From: Hymenoscyphus infarciens | Lineage: Eukaryota > Ascomycota > Leotiomycetes > Helotiales > Helotiaceae | Direction: 5' to 3' | Length of the DNA stretch: 55,272 bases | Assembly: GCA_001414345.1 (NCBI GenBank) | Contig: LLCB01000356.1 | Coordinates: 1-55,272, forward strand | Shown here: piece after piece, positions 1-12,500 of the stretch | Layout of the letters: each line of letters opens with the position of its first letter | Numbering within the stretch: position 1 is the stretch's first letter | Made by a program: the position numbers and the translations under genes | The notes under the pieces: generated by a model | The model's database searches: none | Told to the model about the DNA's origin: nothing | Seen by the model: the letters and a program-made list of their open reading frames with translations, nothing else

Positions 1-121
1 ATAATAATAGTTAAGCTTCTAAAAGTTATTATTATCTAACTCTTTATTTATATTATTTAAACTTCTATATATATATACTCTACTCTTCTTTTAAAAGAAT
101 CTAATTTATTCTTTTTCTAAG

Positions 122-293
122 TATTAGTATAACTTATAGTTATAAAAGCGATGTAAAAAGAGTTATATTATCGTTCGTATATACCGAGTAAAGCTAGCTA
201 CGATAACTACTTAAGTAGCTCTTTAAGCAAGAAGTATATATAACTACGTATACTAATCCGAATCGCTATTTACCCCTCGAATATATACTAACA
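122..293 (-). repeat. 3' LTR of Copia copy A
   Basis: This 172-bp repeat matches 8829-9000 and is the reverse complement of the copy B LTRs. Its first bases read TATTAG where the other LTRs imply TGTTAG, a G-to-A change typical of RIP on the opposite strand. It ends with ACA and is preceded by the CTAAG target duplication. Confidence 0.9.
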
Positions 294-3200
294 CTAGCAC
301 TTCTTTAAAACGACAGAAGTTACTTAAAATTATTAAAAATTATATATCTAATCTAACTAATTAGAGCTCTCTATTCTCTATTCTTAACTAATAAGAAGGC
401 TCTACTTCTATTCTCTATTATCTCTTATTCTGTTCTACCTATTCTATAAGCTTAATATCTAGCTTATTTATATTAATTAGCTTTTATAAGGTATTATAGT
501 AACTCTTTTTAGTTATAGTATTAGTAGAGTTACTCTTACTATTAATCTATTTAATCTTATTAATTTCTCTTAACTTATATACCTCTTATAGATATCTAAT
601 ATTAATTATTAGTTACTTCTCTTTTATTATATCTAATTTAGCTATATATTCGTAGATAGACTTTAAATCGATATATACTATAAGTAGAACCTTAAATCCT
701 AGGATGCTTTTAAGAGTTAATTTAATCGAGGCTATAGTATTAAATCTAGAGCTTATTATATATAATTCTAACACTAAAACGTTATAGATAACTCTCTTAT
801 ACTTAGTAGAAGACTAATATAAAATATTAGTATTATTATCCTTATCTATAAGTATAATAACGTAGCTGATTTATAATAATAAGTCCTTATTATTAGCGAA
901 TAATCTATTAGTAAAAGCATATAACTTTAGAGAAGATTTATCTAATTTAACGAATTTAAGCCCTTTTAAGAGATTATTAATTTACTATTAAATTCGTTTA
1001 TTAAGAAGTGAAATATCGTTATCTTAAGAATTAATAGTTTAGGCAGTATATAATAAGTCGAAAGCAGCCTTAGACTAAGATACTATAGCTAGGTATACCC
1101 CTCTAGCACGTTATATAATATATTAATCCTTAGTATCTACTATACGTAATATCTCTTTTATATTAGATATCTTAGATAGAGCCTTTTATACTAAATCTAA
1201 GTGTTTTATATAATTCTAAGTAAGAGATATAGAGCTATTATAATACTTAGTAATTAGCCCTCTATTAAATTTAATTAGATAGTTAATAGTAAGCTCTTCT
1301 CTCTTCTTAGATATAAATCTAGCTTTATTAATAGTAAGCTCTTCTTTATTAGTAAAAGCGTTATTAGTAAGTATAAGAGTATTATTAGTTTAAAAGCCTA
1401 CTATACTAAAAGAGGTATCTAACTTTACTTACTTGTTATATTAGTATAATTTAGTATATAAAAGACAGAGGTCGAAAGTTAACTATTCTATTATAAGCCT
1501 TATAATATAGTATTTATAGTACGTTATAAACTAGTGATTACTAGCTTCTAGAATACTATATAGTAGTCTAATTACCTCAAAGAATATATCTTCTTATTAG
1601 AGATAACCTTTAAAAGAGTATATAAAGAATTTTTAATTTAAGTAAGTTAACGATTATATATATACTTATATAATATCTTAAATAAATACTTATAAGCCTA
1701 GAAGTATTATAATAAGTATAAGGATTATTCTCTAGCTTACTCTTTAAATAGTAGGCGCCTAGATAAGTACTAGCGACTTTCTAGTATTATTATATATTTA
1801 GATAACTAATCTTAACTTTGTAAAAGTAAGTACTATATCTTTGAATTTAATATTATTTATAAAGTATAATCTAAATATTCTAGTATTAGGAAGTAACTTC
1901 TTTTAAGTAATAATTTTAAAAACACTTTAATTAGTTAATCTATTAATCTCCTTTTACTACAATTTAATATATATTATATTATTATTAACTATAAATACTT
2001 TAATATTATAAGGTTTACTTAAATTAGTAAGAAAAGTTCTAATATCTTTAAGAGTAATATAGTTGAAATTGTCTATAAAAGTGTCTAACTATTAGAATAA
2101 TACTTTAAAAGACTTATTCAAAGGCTTTAGATACTTTTAGAGCTATCTATGTCTATGCTTTTAAAGAGGTTCTAATATAGGCTCTAGAATATTAGTATTT
2201 TAGTAGATTTATAACTATTAAAGTTAGTATTAAGAGGAAGGTAAATGTTATTTAATATCTTACTTACTCTATTACTTAAAAGTTCCTCTTTTTTTATAAG
2301 GTTATAGTATTATTTTAGATAGTACTATACTAGAAACTTCCTTAGTTACTAGTACTATTCTAAAAGTTTTAGAAGTTTTAATAAAGTATAGCTTTATAAC
2401 TATAGATTGAAATTTTATAAGACTACTTAGTAGTACTATAATATAGTCCTTATTCTTAATTCTTTAAAGGATAAAAGGTCTTATCTAAGACTTTATATAC
2501 TCTCTTTATACTAAAACGTCTAAATTTAAAGGTAAGTCTTTAACTTAGTTAATTAGTCTATTTTATATATTAAAAGCTTCTTTAACTTAATAGGATATAA
2601 TCTACTTTTATACTTCTTAAGTAGCTTTCTTATAAGTCTTAGACTTTATAGAAATTAGTTATAAAGGTACGTTATTTATAGTTATTCAAGTATATGCTCT
2701 ATATACTAATAGAGTAGGGACTAGTCTATTTAGGCCTACTATATTGTTGATTACTTTAAAAGCTATTTAAAGTACTAAACTTTATAAGAGATAAGGCTCT
2801 TATTTATATATAATATTATATACCTATTAAATTAGTCTATAGTATTATTCTACTATACTAATTAAATTATATATTTTAACTAGTATAGTTTTTACTATAA
2901 TATCTATTCTAGTAGCGGAGTATATAAAGTCTCTTCTAATAAAGTTTATTCTAGTATTTATAATAATATAATCGAGAGGTCTAAGATATATATTAATCTA
3001 ATATCTTTAGAAGACCTCTTATATAGTTATTACTTTTATATCTAGTAAAAGGTTATCTACTTAATACCTTATTACTTTGTCTATATAGTATAAGACTACT
3101 TACTTATTAAGAAAGAAAGTATTAATTAAAATACTATAATTAAATTTAAGGTTATTATAAAAGGTGAACTTAAATTAGCTAAGTAAACTTCTATACTTTT

Positions 3201-4086
3201 AATAGTATTTATAAAATTTAGTAAGATATTAAAAGATGTCTTAGTTAATATAATACCTAGCTCTTTCTAGTATACGTTATAATCTTAGTACTAATAGGTA
3301 GCTAAATTATTTATAAAGTTATTAAATATTAATATCTATAAGAAATATTAGGTACTTCTATATAAAGTTATATATAGCTTTATCCTAGAGTAGAAAAGAG
3401 TATCTGAATCGTTATATAATAGAGAATCTTTTAATCTTTATTCCTTTTTTATTCTCTTAGATAAGTATATTTTAAAGATTATTTAAAGTAACTTTTAAGT
3501 TATCTATATTATTAATATAAAAGATAAAAAAGGTATTAGATTATACTATATAGAATTTAGCTTTTCTAATTAATATATCGATTATTATTAATCTTAAAAA
3601 TAAAACATATCTCTTACTAAACTAGATATTAAATTAACTTTTTATACTTTTATTAATTAAAACGTTTTTAATAAATCTAATATATATAAGATATTAGTTA
3701 TATTCTATACTTAACTTTTAAGCTACTCTAGTATCGATTATTATACTAAAAAAGTTCTCTTTTATATATCTTTTAGCTATTATTATAAATACCTCTTCTA
3801 TAAATTCGTATATAATATTAAAAGTATTATTTAAGTCGTTTAGGTTTTATAGAATATATCTATTAATAGTATGTTTTCGTACTAAACTTAATAAATTCAT
3901 AGTAAGATATTTAGTATTTAAGTTATTAATAAATCCTATAAAAGTAATATTATAATAGATAACTTCGTTATCTAAGCTAGTATCTAATAAGTAACTATCT
4001 TCTTTTAATAAAGTAATAGTATAAAGTGTCTCTAATATCTCCTTCTCTTATATACTCTAAGTATATACTATATTCGTGTTATATAC

Positions 4087-4151
4087 CTTTCTAGTATATC
4101 TATCTTACTTATCTTTAAAGTATCTAGAATTCTTATTAGTTTAGTAATAGT
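4087..4151. repeat. Left copy of a 65/74-bp duplication flanking the nested element
   Basis: This Copia-A-derived segment recurs at 6633-6706 on the other side of the nested insert. The left copy lacks 9 bases near its inner end. LTR integrases normally duplicate only 4-6 bp, so the length is abnormal. Confidence 0.75.
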
Positions 4152-4521
4152 ACGAAATATATACTACAGGAGAAGAGGTATATAGGAGTGCGTTTAAGAC
4201 TAAATAACATAAGTAGATACTAGGCTCTAATATAGAAGAAAAGGAAAAACTATCCTTCTTCTATACCGAGTATAAACATCTATATATAAGAGGTTAGAGA
4301 CTACTAAGTCCTAATAAGAATAATATCTAAGTCCTTTCTAATATAGCTACTAAAATAATAAGGGCTTTAAAGCTAAATATATAAGACCTTAAAGCGAAAC
4401 ATATAACATCTAATCCTTACTCCCTTCGGCCTCTTCTATCTTATAAGTCGTAGGAGTATCAGCAGTCGTAGAGGTATCGGCAGTTTCACAAATGCCGACA
4501 ATTTAGGATAGCGTGCCATCA
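4152..4521 (-). repeat. 3' LTR of the nested element
   Basis: This 370-bp repeat is the same length as 6261-6630 and nearly identical to it apart from C/T and G/A differences. Its right edge (minus-strand TGATGGCACGC) abuts the putative polypurine tract. Confidence 0.8.
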
Positions 4522-4536
4522 TATCCCCTCTCCTTC
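4522..4536 (-). other. Putative polypurine tract of the nested element
   Basis: On the minus strand this is an uninterrupted purine-rich run (GAAGGAGAGGGGATA) directly before the TG of the 3' LTR. This is the position and composition of a plus-strand primer site in LTR retroelements. Confidence 0.6.
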
Positions 4537-5099
4537 AAAAAGACTCGTCCCGAGTCTTCGGTTGTCGATCGACATAGTATTAGGTTAACTGGAGCATTGT
4601 TTACGTAATTATTGTGAAGAATATAACTTATCTACTATTATAGTATCTAGTGGTTAGGGTAGGGTCGGTAGCTAGTGGTATTATTATTTTAAGAGATAAT
4701 CGTTCTTTATTTACCATTATATACTATGCGATAATAGATACGAACAGAAGAGAGGCTAATTATTAGCTGTCGGGTAGAAAGCGGTACGCTACTATAGAGT
4801 TGTCGTGTTCTTACTATTATTGTATATTATAATAGTAATTATTAAGCGATAAACAACAATTATAAAGCAACAGCTATTATTATAAGTAGTATATTAGTAG
4901 GCGACTTTTCCCCGATTCTGACTTCTCTTCTTCTTTTCTTTTTATTTAAAACAACATATAGTAAGAATACCTTCTAATCAGGTATATCCTTATATACTGA
5001 CTTTTATCCTAGAATATACACATATATTACACACACATATAAAAGTAAGTCTTTCCCTCCTTCATCGGGCCTGGTTCGGGGCTAATCTGATATAGCAAA

Positions 5100-5264
5100 A
5101 TGCCTCTCCCGTGTCCTCCTAGTGCGCTTCCAGCTACCCACCGAGTCTGCTGTGTTCGGTGCCTTCAGGCAAAATCTCAGAACAGAGATCACGTGTACGC
5201 TTTTAAGAAGCCGAAGTCGAAGAAGTGCAGGTACTGCGTAGAGCAGAATACCGTGTGCATTCCG
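5100..5264 (+). CDS. Cysteine-patterned ORF (first exon) inside the nested LTR element, antisense to it
   Basis: An ATG opens 55 codons with a CCVRC ... CRYC ... C spacing (Cys 17, 18, 21, 43, 46 and 53), which looks like a metal-binding or disulfide pattern. The frame then meets a textbook donor (GTAAGT) at 5265, suggesting an intron ending near an AG at 5345-5350, but I cannot fix the second exon. It lies on the strand opposite to the element's polypurine tract, so it is a passenger rather than gag. Similar short cysteine-patterned proteins with a CxxC pair occur as hypothetical proteins in fungal genomes, as far as I recall; I assign no function. It may already be RIP-damaged: codon use is mixed and the downstream frame ends quickly. 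Confidence 0.4.
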
Positions 5265-6260
5265 GTAAGTTTGATCCCGAATATGTACCGAATTCGTTCT
5301 GACTCGGGCAGTTGCCCGGAGTCTATCACGTACGGATATCTTCCATTGCTTGTAAGTGGGTGAAGTGCCGTCGTCCAAAGGTTCAATTTTCTCTGTGATT
5401 TTGCTTTTAGCGGGTCGTTGGGCTCTCGGTGAGGTTTCAGCTTGTAATTGTAGGGTGGATCGTTATGAAGGAAGAACATCAGGGGTTGAGTTTCGTATCC
5501 GAAGATGGTCTAGTATGACAGGAGGGTATGAAGGAGGAGTCTGATTATTTCCCGGCAAGTGTCTACTAATCTATTATACCAAATCTACTAATTAGGCGAT
5601 TCGGTCATCTTACTGCCGAATTCTTTTATCTTTTTCTTAGTCCTTAGCCTCTATGGCCTGAATCACTCCCCGCATCTCGTCTACATTAGAGAAGTCTCGG
5701 TTATCTCTCTAGCTTCTAAGAGCAACCCCTTTGCCTTTGTTGCTCTAGGACTTTTTGTTCTTTAGTAAGCAGTGTCGAGTCAGGGACCTTTCTATAGGTA
5801 CTTGACTTTATTCCCTAAGAGGGGGCTCTACGCTTTGAAGCAGAGCTTAGAAGGGACCTGAGGTCGCTCCTAAGTCTAACATATTAAATGTCAAAAAAGG
5901 AGGGTTAAAAAGGAGGTGATTCAGGAGTTTTCTAGATAACTGTTTATATTGTTAACTATCCGAATCGTGTACAGCAATCCCTATACTGAGAGGGTTATTA
6001 GGATTCTCGGGAACACTTAGCGTATTCTAATCCCTTAACGTGCAAGATACGATTTTTACCAGCTGTCTGTATAGACACTAAACCCTAGTGTCACTGGCCG
6101 TCCAGGAGATCTCTAGAATCCCGGCTATTTAAGAATGTGTCGTTATAGTCCGATTCTAGGCCGAATCGAAATCGAAACAAATAGAGCAACGATAAGCTCG
6201 AAAGAGATATTATAAAGGCCGTCACCGGCGAAGACGAGTTTTTCCTTTTTATATAACGGC

Positions 6261-6630
6261 ACGAAATACATACTATAGGAGAAGAGGCATATAAGAGTAC
6301 GTTCAAGACTAAATAACGTAAGTAGATACTAGGCTCTAATATAGAAGAAAAGGAAAAACTATCCTTCTTCTATACTAAGTATAAATATCTATATATAAGA
6401 GGTTAGAGACTACTAAGTCTTAATAAGAATAATATCTAAGTCCTTTCTAATATAGCTACTAAAATAATAAGAGCTTTAAAGCTAAATATGTAAGACCTTA
6501 AAGCGAAATATATAACATCTAATCCTTACTCCCTTTAGCCCCTTCTATCTTATAAGTTGTAGGAGTATCGACAGTTATAGAGGTATCAGCAGTTTCACGA
6601 ATACCGACAATTTAAGATAGCGTGCTATCA
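6261..6630 (-). repeat. 5' LTR of the nested element
   Basis: This is the partner of 4152-4521. It begins (minus strand) with TGATAGCACGC, whose first bases can pair in a short GATAGC/GCTATC hairpin. It is followed on the plus strand by a second copy of the target sequence. Confidence 0.8.
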
Positions 6631-6632
6631 CA

Positions 6633-6706
6633 CTTTCTAGTATATCTATCTTACTTATCTTTAAAGTATCTAGAATTCTTATTAGTTTATTTAGTAAAGT
6701 AATAGT
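6633..6706. repeat. Right copy of the duplication flanking the nested element
   Basis: This matches 4087-4151 and then runs on into uninterrupted Copia A sequence, so it is the native continuation. Both copies share transitions that Copia B lacks at the same place. Confidence 0.75.
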
Positions 6707-8828
6707 CCTACTCTTCTTAACTATAATCCTAAGATAAATAGTCGTTCTTTCTATATATATAATATATCCTCTTCTTCTTATATTAATCTATATTACTAAA
6801 ATTATTTATACTATATTATCTACTTTTATAGAAGTATCTTTTAGTTATTATAGTTTCGTTTATAACTATCTCTAGATAGACTTTTATATAAGATTAGATT
6901 AAACTTTATAGAAGAGTAATAGTATTAGAAATTAAAGAGTCTTAGAGTAAAGTTAATATTATAATAGTATAATCTAAGACTTTTTTATATACTAAAATTA
7001 GCTTATTTAAAAACTAACTATTAGTATAAAAGTTAGTAGAGAGAGAAAATCTTAGTAAATTAAGTCTTAATAATATATTCTTAAAAGAGCTTAATATTAA
7101 TACTCTAGATACTTATATTATCTCTTATAAATTAATATTATTCTACTTAGATAATTAGCCTCTTTTATAAAGTTTATTTTTAAAATATTATTATATAGAT
7201 ATAGATAAAACTTTAAAAGATTAATTAATATTTTTATTAAAAAGTATAATATAAAAGTAATTTAAAGCGTTACTTTTTAGTATAGTAGAGAAGATAAGAG
7301 AGTAAATTACTAGTAATACTCTACTTCTCTTATATATATTTTTAAATATTATAACTTTAATTATAAAGTTATCTTCTTTTCTACTATACTTTTAATTATC
7401 TTTATATACTTTTATAAGAGTATCTAATATATAAGAGTAGTCTTAACTCTTTTAAGAATTTCATAAAGTTAACTCTAGTTTAAAATATACTATATTTATT
7501 TATACTAGTAGTCTTCTACTAGGATTATCTTATTACTAATTATATTCTAAATACTTAGAGATATTATTGAAATTATTACTACTAGTATCTTTACTAAATT
7601 AATAAGATATAAAGAAGGAGGTCTAGTTATCTTTTAGTAGACTTAAAGGTTAGATTAGAAGTTATACTAGATCGCTTAGGTCTTTCCTTTTAGTTAGTAG
7701 AATTAAAGTTATTAAAGGTATTAGTTATTATTATTATTATATAATAGATACTTATAAAGCTTTATCTCTAGCCTTTATCTTAGATTAAGTATTTTAAGTA
7801 ATATTTTTAGCTAGAGGTTATTATTATAGAGGTTATAAAGATTATAGTTATTATTATTATAGCTTTTATTATCTTTTAGTATATTCTAGTATATATTTAT
7901 AATAAGATCTAAAGACTCTACTACTAGTGTCTTCTTCTAATACTATAGCTTTTAATTCTTTATCTAACTACTTAGTTTAGTTAATCTTAGTAACGGTGTT
8001 ATATAGTGCTTAAAATATAAGTATTTTATACCTATTTATCTTAACCTATATATCTCTTTTTTAAAGTATCTATTATAACTTAGTATTTATAGATTAGTAG
8101 ATCTTAGTAAATTTATTTTAATTCTATCTTTTAAAGTCTACTTAAAATTCGTTCTAAAGAAGAAGGTCTTTATTCTCTCTTTTAGCGTACTCTTCTTCTC
8201 TTTTAGTAATAAAAATCGTCTCTTCTATCTATATTAACTTTAGCTTTAGTACTAGCTTTAAGGCCTATTTTAGTACTGAAGTTAAAGCTTCTAAAGTCGT
8301 TAGAATTAGTATTAGTATGTTTATTATATTATAAATATTATAAATATTATAGATATTATAAATATTATAGATATTATTAATAAATTTAGATATTATTAAA
8401 AGTCTATTTATACTTTACTTAGTAGGTAAAAGAGAATTTAGGTTTTAAGTGAATAAGTGTTTTAGAGAGTATGAATTATTTTAAGAGATAATAGAAGGTT
8501 AGAGAAGTTGTTAGAATAACGTTAGAAGGTCGGTATTAGTAATCGGTGCTTCTTATATTAAGAAGCGTTTGTATTTTATCGAATCGAAGTATCGGTACTA
8601 ACGATTTTATATATAGTAGACGTTCGAGAGGTCTCTTAGAGGTAGAAGGTTAGAGCGCTTTCTATATTAAGAAGCGTTTATAGTGTTGTCGTGAATTTGA
8701 ATAGTAGAAGGAACTACGATTTATAAAGAGGAGTCTACTAGTAATATTAAGTTTACTTTTATATAAGCATACCTATAATAGAAATATACAAAGTAACTAA
8801 GTATCTAATCTATACGTCTACTAATTAG

Positions 8829-9000
8829 TATTAGTATAACTTATAGTTATAAAAGTAATATAAAAAGAGTTATATTATCGTTCGTATATACTAAGTAAAG
8901 CTAGCTACGATAACTACTTAAGTAGCTCTTTAAGCGAGAAGCATGTATAACCACGTATACTAATCCGAATCGCTATTTACCTCTCGAATATATACCGACA
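8829..9000 (-). repeat. 5' LTR of Copia copy A
   Basis: This is the right-hand LTR of the reverse-oriented element. It ends in CCGACA, the complement of the TGTCGG start of the family's LTR, and is followed by the CTAAG target duplication. It differs from 122-293 mostly by C/T and G/A transitions. Confidence 0.9.
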
Positions 9001-9380
9001 CTAAGTATTAGGCTTAGTAATAGTATATATTATTCTAGTCTATATACTCTTATATATCTCTTTACTAGTAGTCTATAATTTATACTATTATATTTATTAT
9101 AATATCTAAGCTTATTATCTCTCTCTTTCTTTATTTTAAGTATAAGCGTCTATATAATATTAATTAGTTTCTTCTCTTTTATAAGTATTATTACTTCCTT
9201 TATTTAGTAAATATACTTTTTAGTATATAATTATATATAAAAGTATAAGTAAGAACAAGTATATAGTATATTAAACTCTAATTATATTTTATTAAAAAGA
9301 TTAAAGTCTTTATTACTAGTATTAAACTAATTAGTTTTAATTTTATTATATATTATATAAATCTTAGTCTTTAGATATTT
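9001..9380 (-). repeat. Older AT-rich relic between the two Copia elements
   Basis: This 380-bp spacer is neither LTR nor Copia body. Its reverse complement resembles 15940-16290 downstream of copy B; the best segment is 9020-9080 against about 16215-16290, around a shared CTACTAGTAAAGAG. The piece beyond copy A (1-116) continues the same similarity (about 16281-16400). Copy A therefore inserted into this relic. No family can be named. Confidence 0.55.
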
Positions 9381-9553
9381 TGTCGGTATATATATTCAAG
9401 AGGTAAATAGCGATTCGGATTAGTATACGTAGGTACACGTGCTTCTCGCTTAAGAGCTACTTAAGTAGGCATCGTAGCTAGCTTTACTTAGTATATATAA
9501 ACGATAATATAACTCTTTTTACATTGCTTTTATAACTATAAGTTATACTAACA
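9381..9553 (+). repeat. 5' LTR of Copia copy B
   Basis: This 173-bp LTR starts TGTCGG and ends AACA, is preceded by TATTT, and is nearly identical to 15440-15612. Confidence 0.92.
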
Positions 9554-12500
9554 CTGATTAGTAGACGTATAGATTAGATACTCAGTTACTTTATATATTT
9601 CTACTATAGGCATACTTATATAAAAGTAAACTTAATATTACTAGTAGACTCCCCTTCTCCGATTATAACTCCTTCTACTATTTAACAACTTTTCAACAAT
9701 ATACTACAAACGCTTCTTAAGACAGGAAGCGTCGATTACGAATATTAACTCTTTATCGACCTCCTTTTATCCGCCGAGATAATTCATACTCCCTAAGACA
9801 CTTATTCACCCGAAACCTAAATTGTCTTTCACCTACTAAGTAGAGTATAAACGGACTTTTAACAATATTTAAATTTAATTTAAATAATATAATAATAATA
9901 CCTATAATATGATAGACTTACTAATATTAATTCTAACGACTTTAGAAGCCTTAACTTCGATACTAACTTTGGTACTAAAATAGGCCTTAAAGCTAGCACT
10001 AAAGCTAAAGTTAATATAGATAGAAGAGACGATTTTTACTACTAAAAGAGAAGAGGAGTACGCTAAAGGAGAGAACGAAGACCTTCTTCTTTAAGACGAA
10101 TTTTAAGTAGACTTTAAAGAATAGGATTAAGATAAATTTACTAAAATCTACTAATCTACTACTACTAAGTTATGATAAATACTTTATAGAAGAGGTATAT
10201 AGGTTAAGATAGATAGACATAAGATGCTTATATCTTAAGTACTATATAATACTACTATCGAGGTTAACTAAACTAAGTAGTTAGACAAAGAATTAAAAGA
10301 TATAGTATTAGAAGAAGCTAGGACTGAAGACTTTAGTTCCTATTATAAACATATATTAGAATACACTAAAAGATAATAAAAGCTATAGTAATAATATCTA
10401 CAACCTCTATAACCTCTATAACCTTTATAACCTTTATAATAATAACCTCTAGCTGAAAATATTACTTAAAATACCTGATCTAAGACGAAGGCTAGAGACG
10501 AAGCTTTATAAGCATCTACTATATAATAATAACAACTAACACCTTTAATAACTATTCTACTAACTAAAAGAAAAGACCTAAGTAATCTAGTATAACCTCT
10601 AATCTAACCTTTAGGTCTACTAAAAGACGACTAAACCTTCTTCTTTATATCCTATTAATTTAGCGAAGATACTAGTAGTAACGATTTTAATAATACCTCT
10701 AAGTATCTAGAATATGATCGGCGATAAGATGATTATAGCAGAAGGCCACTAGTACGAACAAATATAGTACATTTTAAAGATAAATTACCTTCTTAAAGTT
10801 TAAAGAGTCAAGACTACTCTTACGTATTAGGCACTCTTATAAAAGTATATAAGAACGATTAAAAGTATAGTAAAAAAGAAGACAACTTTGCAATTAAAGT
10901 TATAATATTTAAAGATATATATAAAAGAAGTAGAGTATTATTAGCGATTTACTCTCTTACCTTTTCTACTATACTAAAAGGCAACGCTTTAAATTACTTC
11001 TATACTATACTTTTTAATAAAAATAATAATCAATCTTTTAAAGTTTTATCTATATTTATATAATAATACTTCGAAGATAAACTTCATAAAAGAGGCTAAT
11101 TATCTAAGTAGAATAATATTAATTTATGAGAAATAATTTAAGTAACTAGAGTATTAATATTAAGCTCTTTTAAAGACATGTTATTAAGACTTAATTTACT
11201 AAGATTTTCTCTCTCTATTAATTTTCATACTAATAGTTAATTTTCAAATAAGCTAATTTTAGTATATAAAAAGGTCTTAGATTATACTATTATAATATTA
11301 ACCTTACTTTAAGACTCTTTAATTTCTAATACTATTACTCTTCTATGAAGTTTAATCTAATTATATATAAAAGTCTACCTAGAGATAGTTATAAACGAAA
11401 CTATAATAACTAAGAGGTACTTCTATAAAAGTAGATAATATAATATAAATAAATTTAATAATATAGATTAATATAAGAAGAAGAGGACATGTTATATATA
11501 TAGAAAGGATAACTATTTATCTTAGGATTATAGTTAAGAAGAGTAGGACTATTACTTTACTAAATAGACTAATAAGAATTCTAGATACTTTAAAAGTAAG
11601 CGAGACAGGTATACTAGAAAGGTATATAATATAAATATAGTATATACTTAGGGTATATAAGAGGAGGAGTTATTAGAGACACTTTATACTATTACTCTAT
11701 TAAAAGAAGATAGTTACTTATTAGATACTAGCTTAGACAACGAAGTTATCTATTATAACATTACTTCTATAGGATTTATTAACGATTTAAATACTAAATA
11801 ACTTACTATAAATTTAATAAGTTTAGTATAAAAACACGCTATTAATAGATATATCTTATAAAACCTAAACAACTTAAATAACACTTTTAATATTATATAC
11901 GAATTTATAGAGGAGGTATTTATAATAACAGCTAAAAGATATATAAAAGAGAACTTCTTTAGTATGATAATTAATACTAGAGCAGCTTGAAAGTTAAGTG
12001 TAGGATATGACTAATATCTTACGTATATTAGACTTATTAAAAGTGTCTTAATTAATAAAAGTATAAAGAGTTAATTTAATATCTAGTTTAATAAGAGATA
12101 TACTCTATCTTTAGGATTAATAATAGTTAATATACTAATTAGAAGAGCTAAATTCTACATAGTATAATCTAATACTCCTTTTATCCTTTATATTAATAAT
12201 ATAGATAACTTAAATATTACTTTAAATAATCTTTAAAACGTACTTATCTAAGAGAATAAGAAAGAGATAGAAGTTAAGAGGTTCTCTATTATATAACGAT
12301 TTAGATACTCTTTTCTACTCTAAGATAAAGTTATATATAACTTTATATAGAAGTACTTAACCTTTTTTATAGATATTAATATTTAACGACTTTATAAGCG
12401 ATTTAGCTACTTATTAATACTAAGATTATAACGTGTACTAGAAAGAGCTAGGTATTATATTAACTAAGGTATTCTTTAATATCTTACTAAATTTTATAAA

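Larger units (their letters stand above)
4152..6630 (-). mobile_element. Nested non-autonomous LTR element (TRIM/LARD-like), about 2.5 kb
   Basis: Two 370-bp direct repeats (4152-4521 and 6261-6630) flank a 1.74-kb internal region that is far less AT-rich than its surroundings. Read on the minus strand the repeats begin TGATAGCACGC (TGATGGCACGC in the left copy), and a purine run lies directly before the left one, as expected of a polypurine tract next to a 3' LTR. That fixes the orientation as minus. The interior is too short for gag-pol and I see no polymerase remnant, so the element must be mobilised in trans. It interrupts Copia copy A and so is younger. The LTR copies differ mainly by transitions, so it has been mildly RIPed. 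The distal LTR terminus (CGT rather than CA) is not canonical, so the exact end is uncertain. Confidence 0.75.
122..9000 (-). mobile_element. Ty1/Copia LTR retrotransposon copy A, RIP-inactivated, reverse orientation
   Basis: The element is bounded by two 172-bp LTRs (122-293 and 8829-9000) in the same orientation, with a perfect 5-bp target duplication CTAAG at 117-121 and 9001-9005. Its body is the reverse complement of copy B (9381-15612) over its whole length, for example 295-470 against 15290-15438. It is interrupted by a nested element at 4152-6630; without that insert and its duplicated flank it is about 6.3 kb, the same size as copy B. The family is assigned from the copy B remnants (integrase before reverse transcriptase, then RNase H). 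All frames are full of stops, so it cannot be autonomous. Confidence 0.9.
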
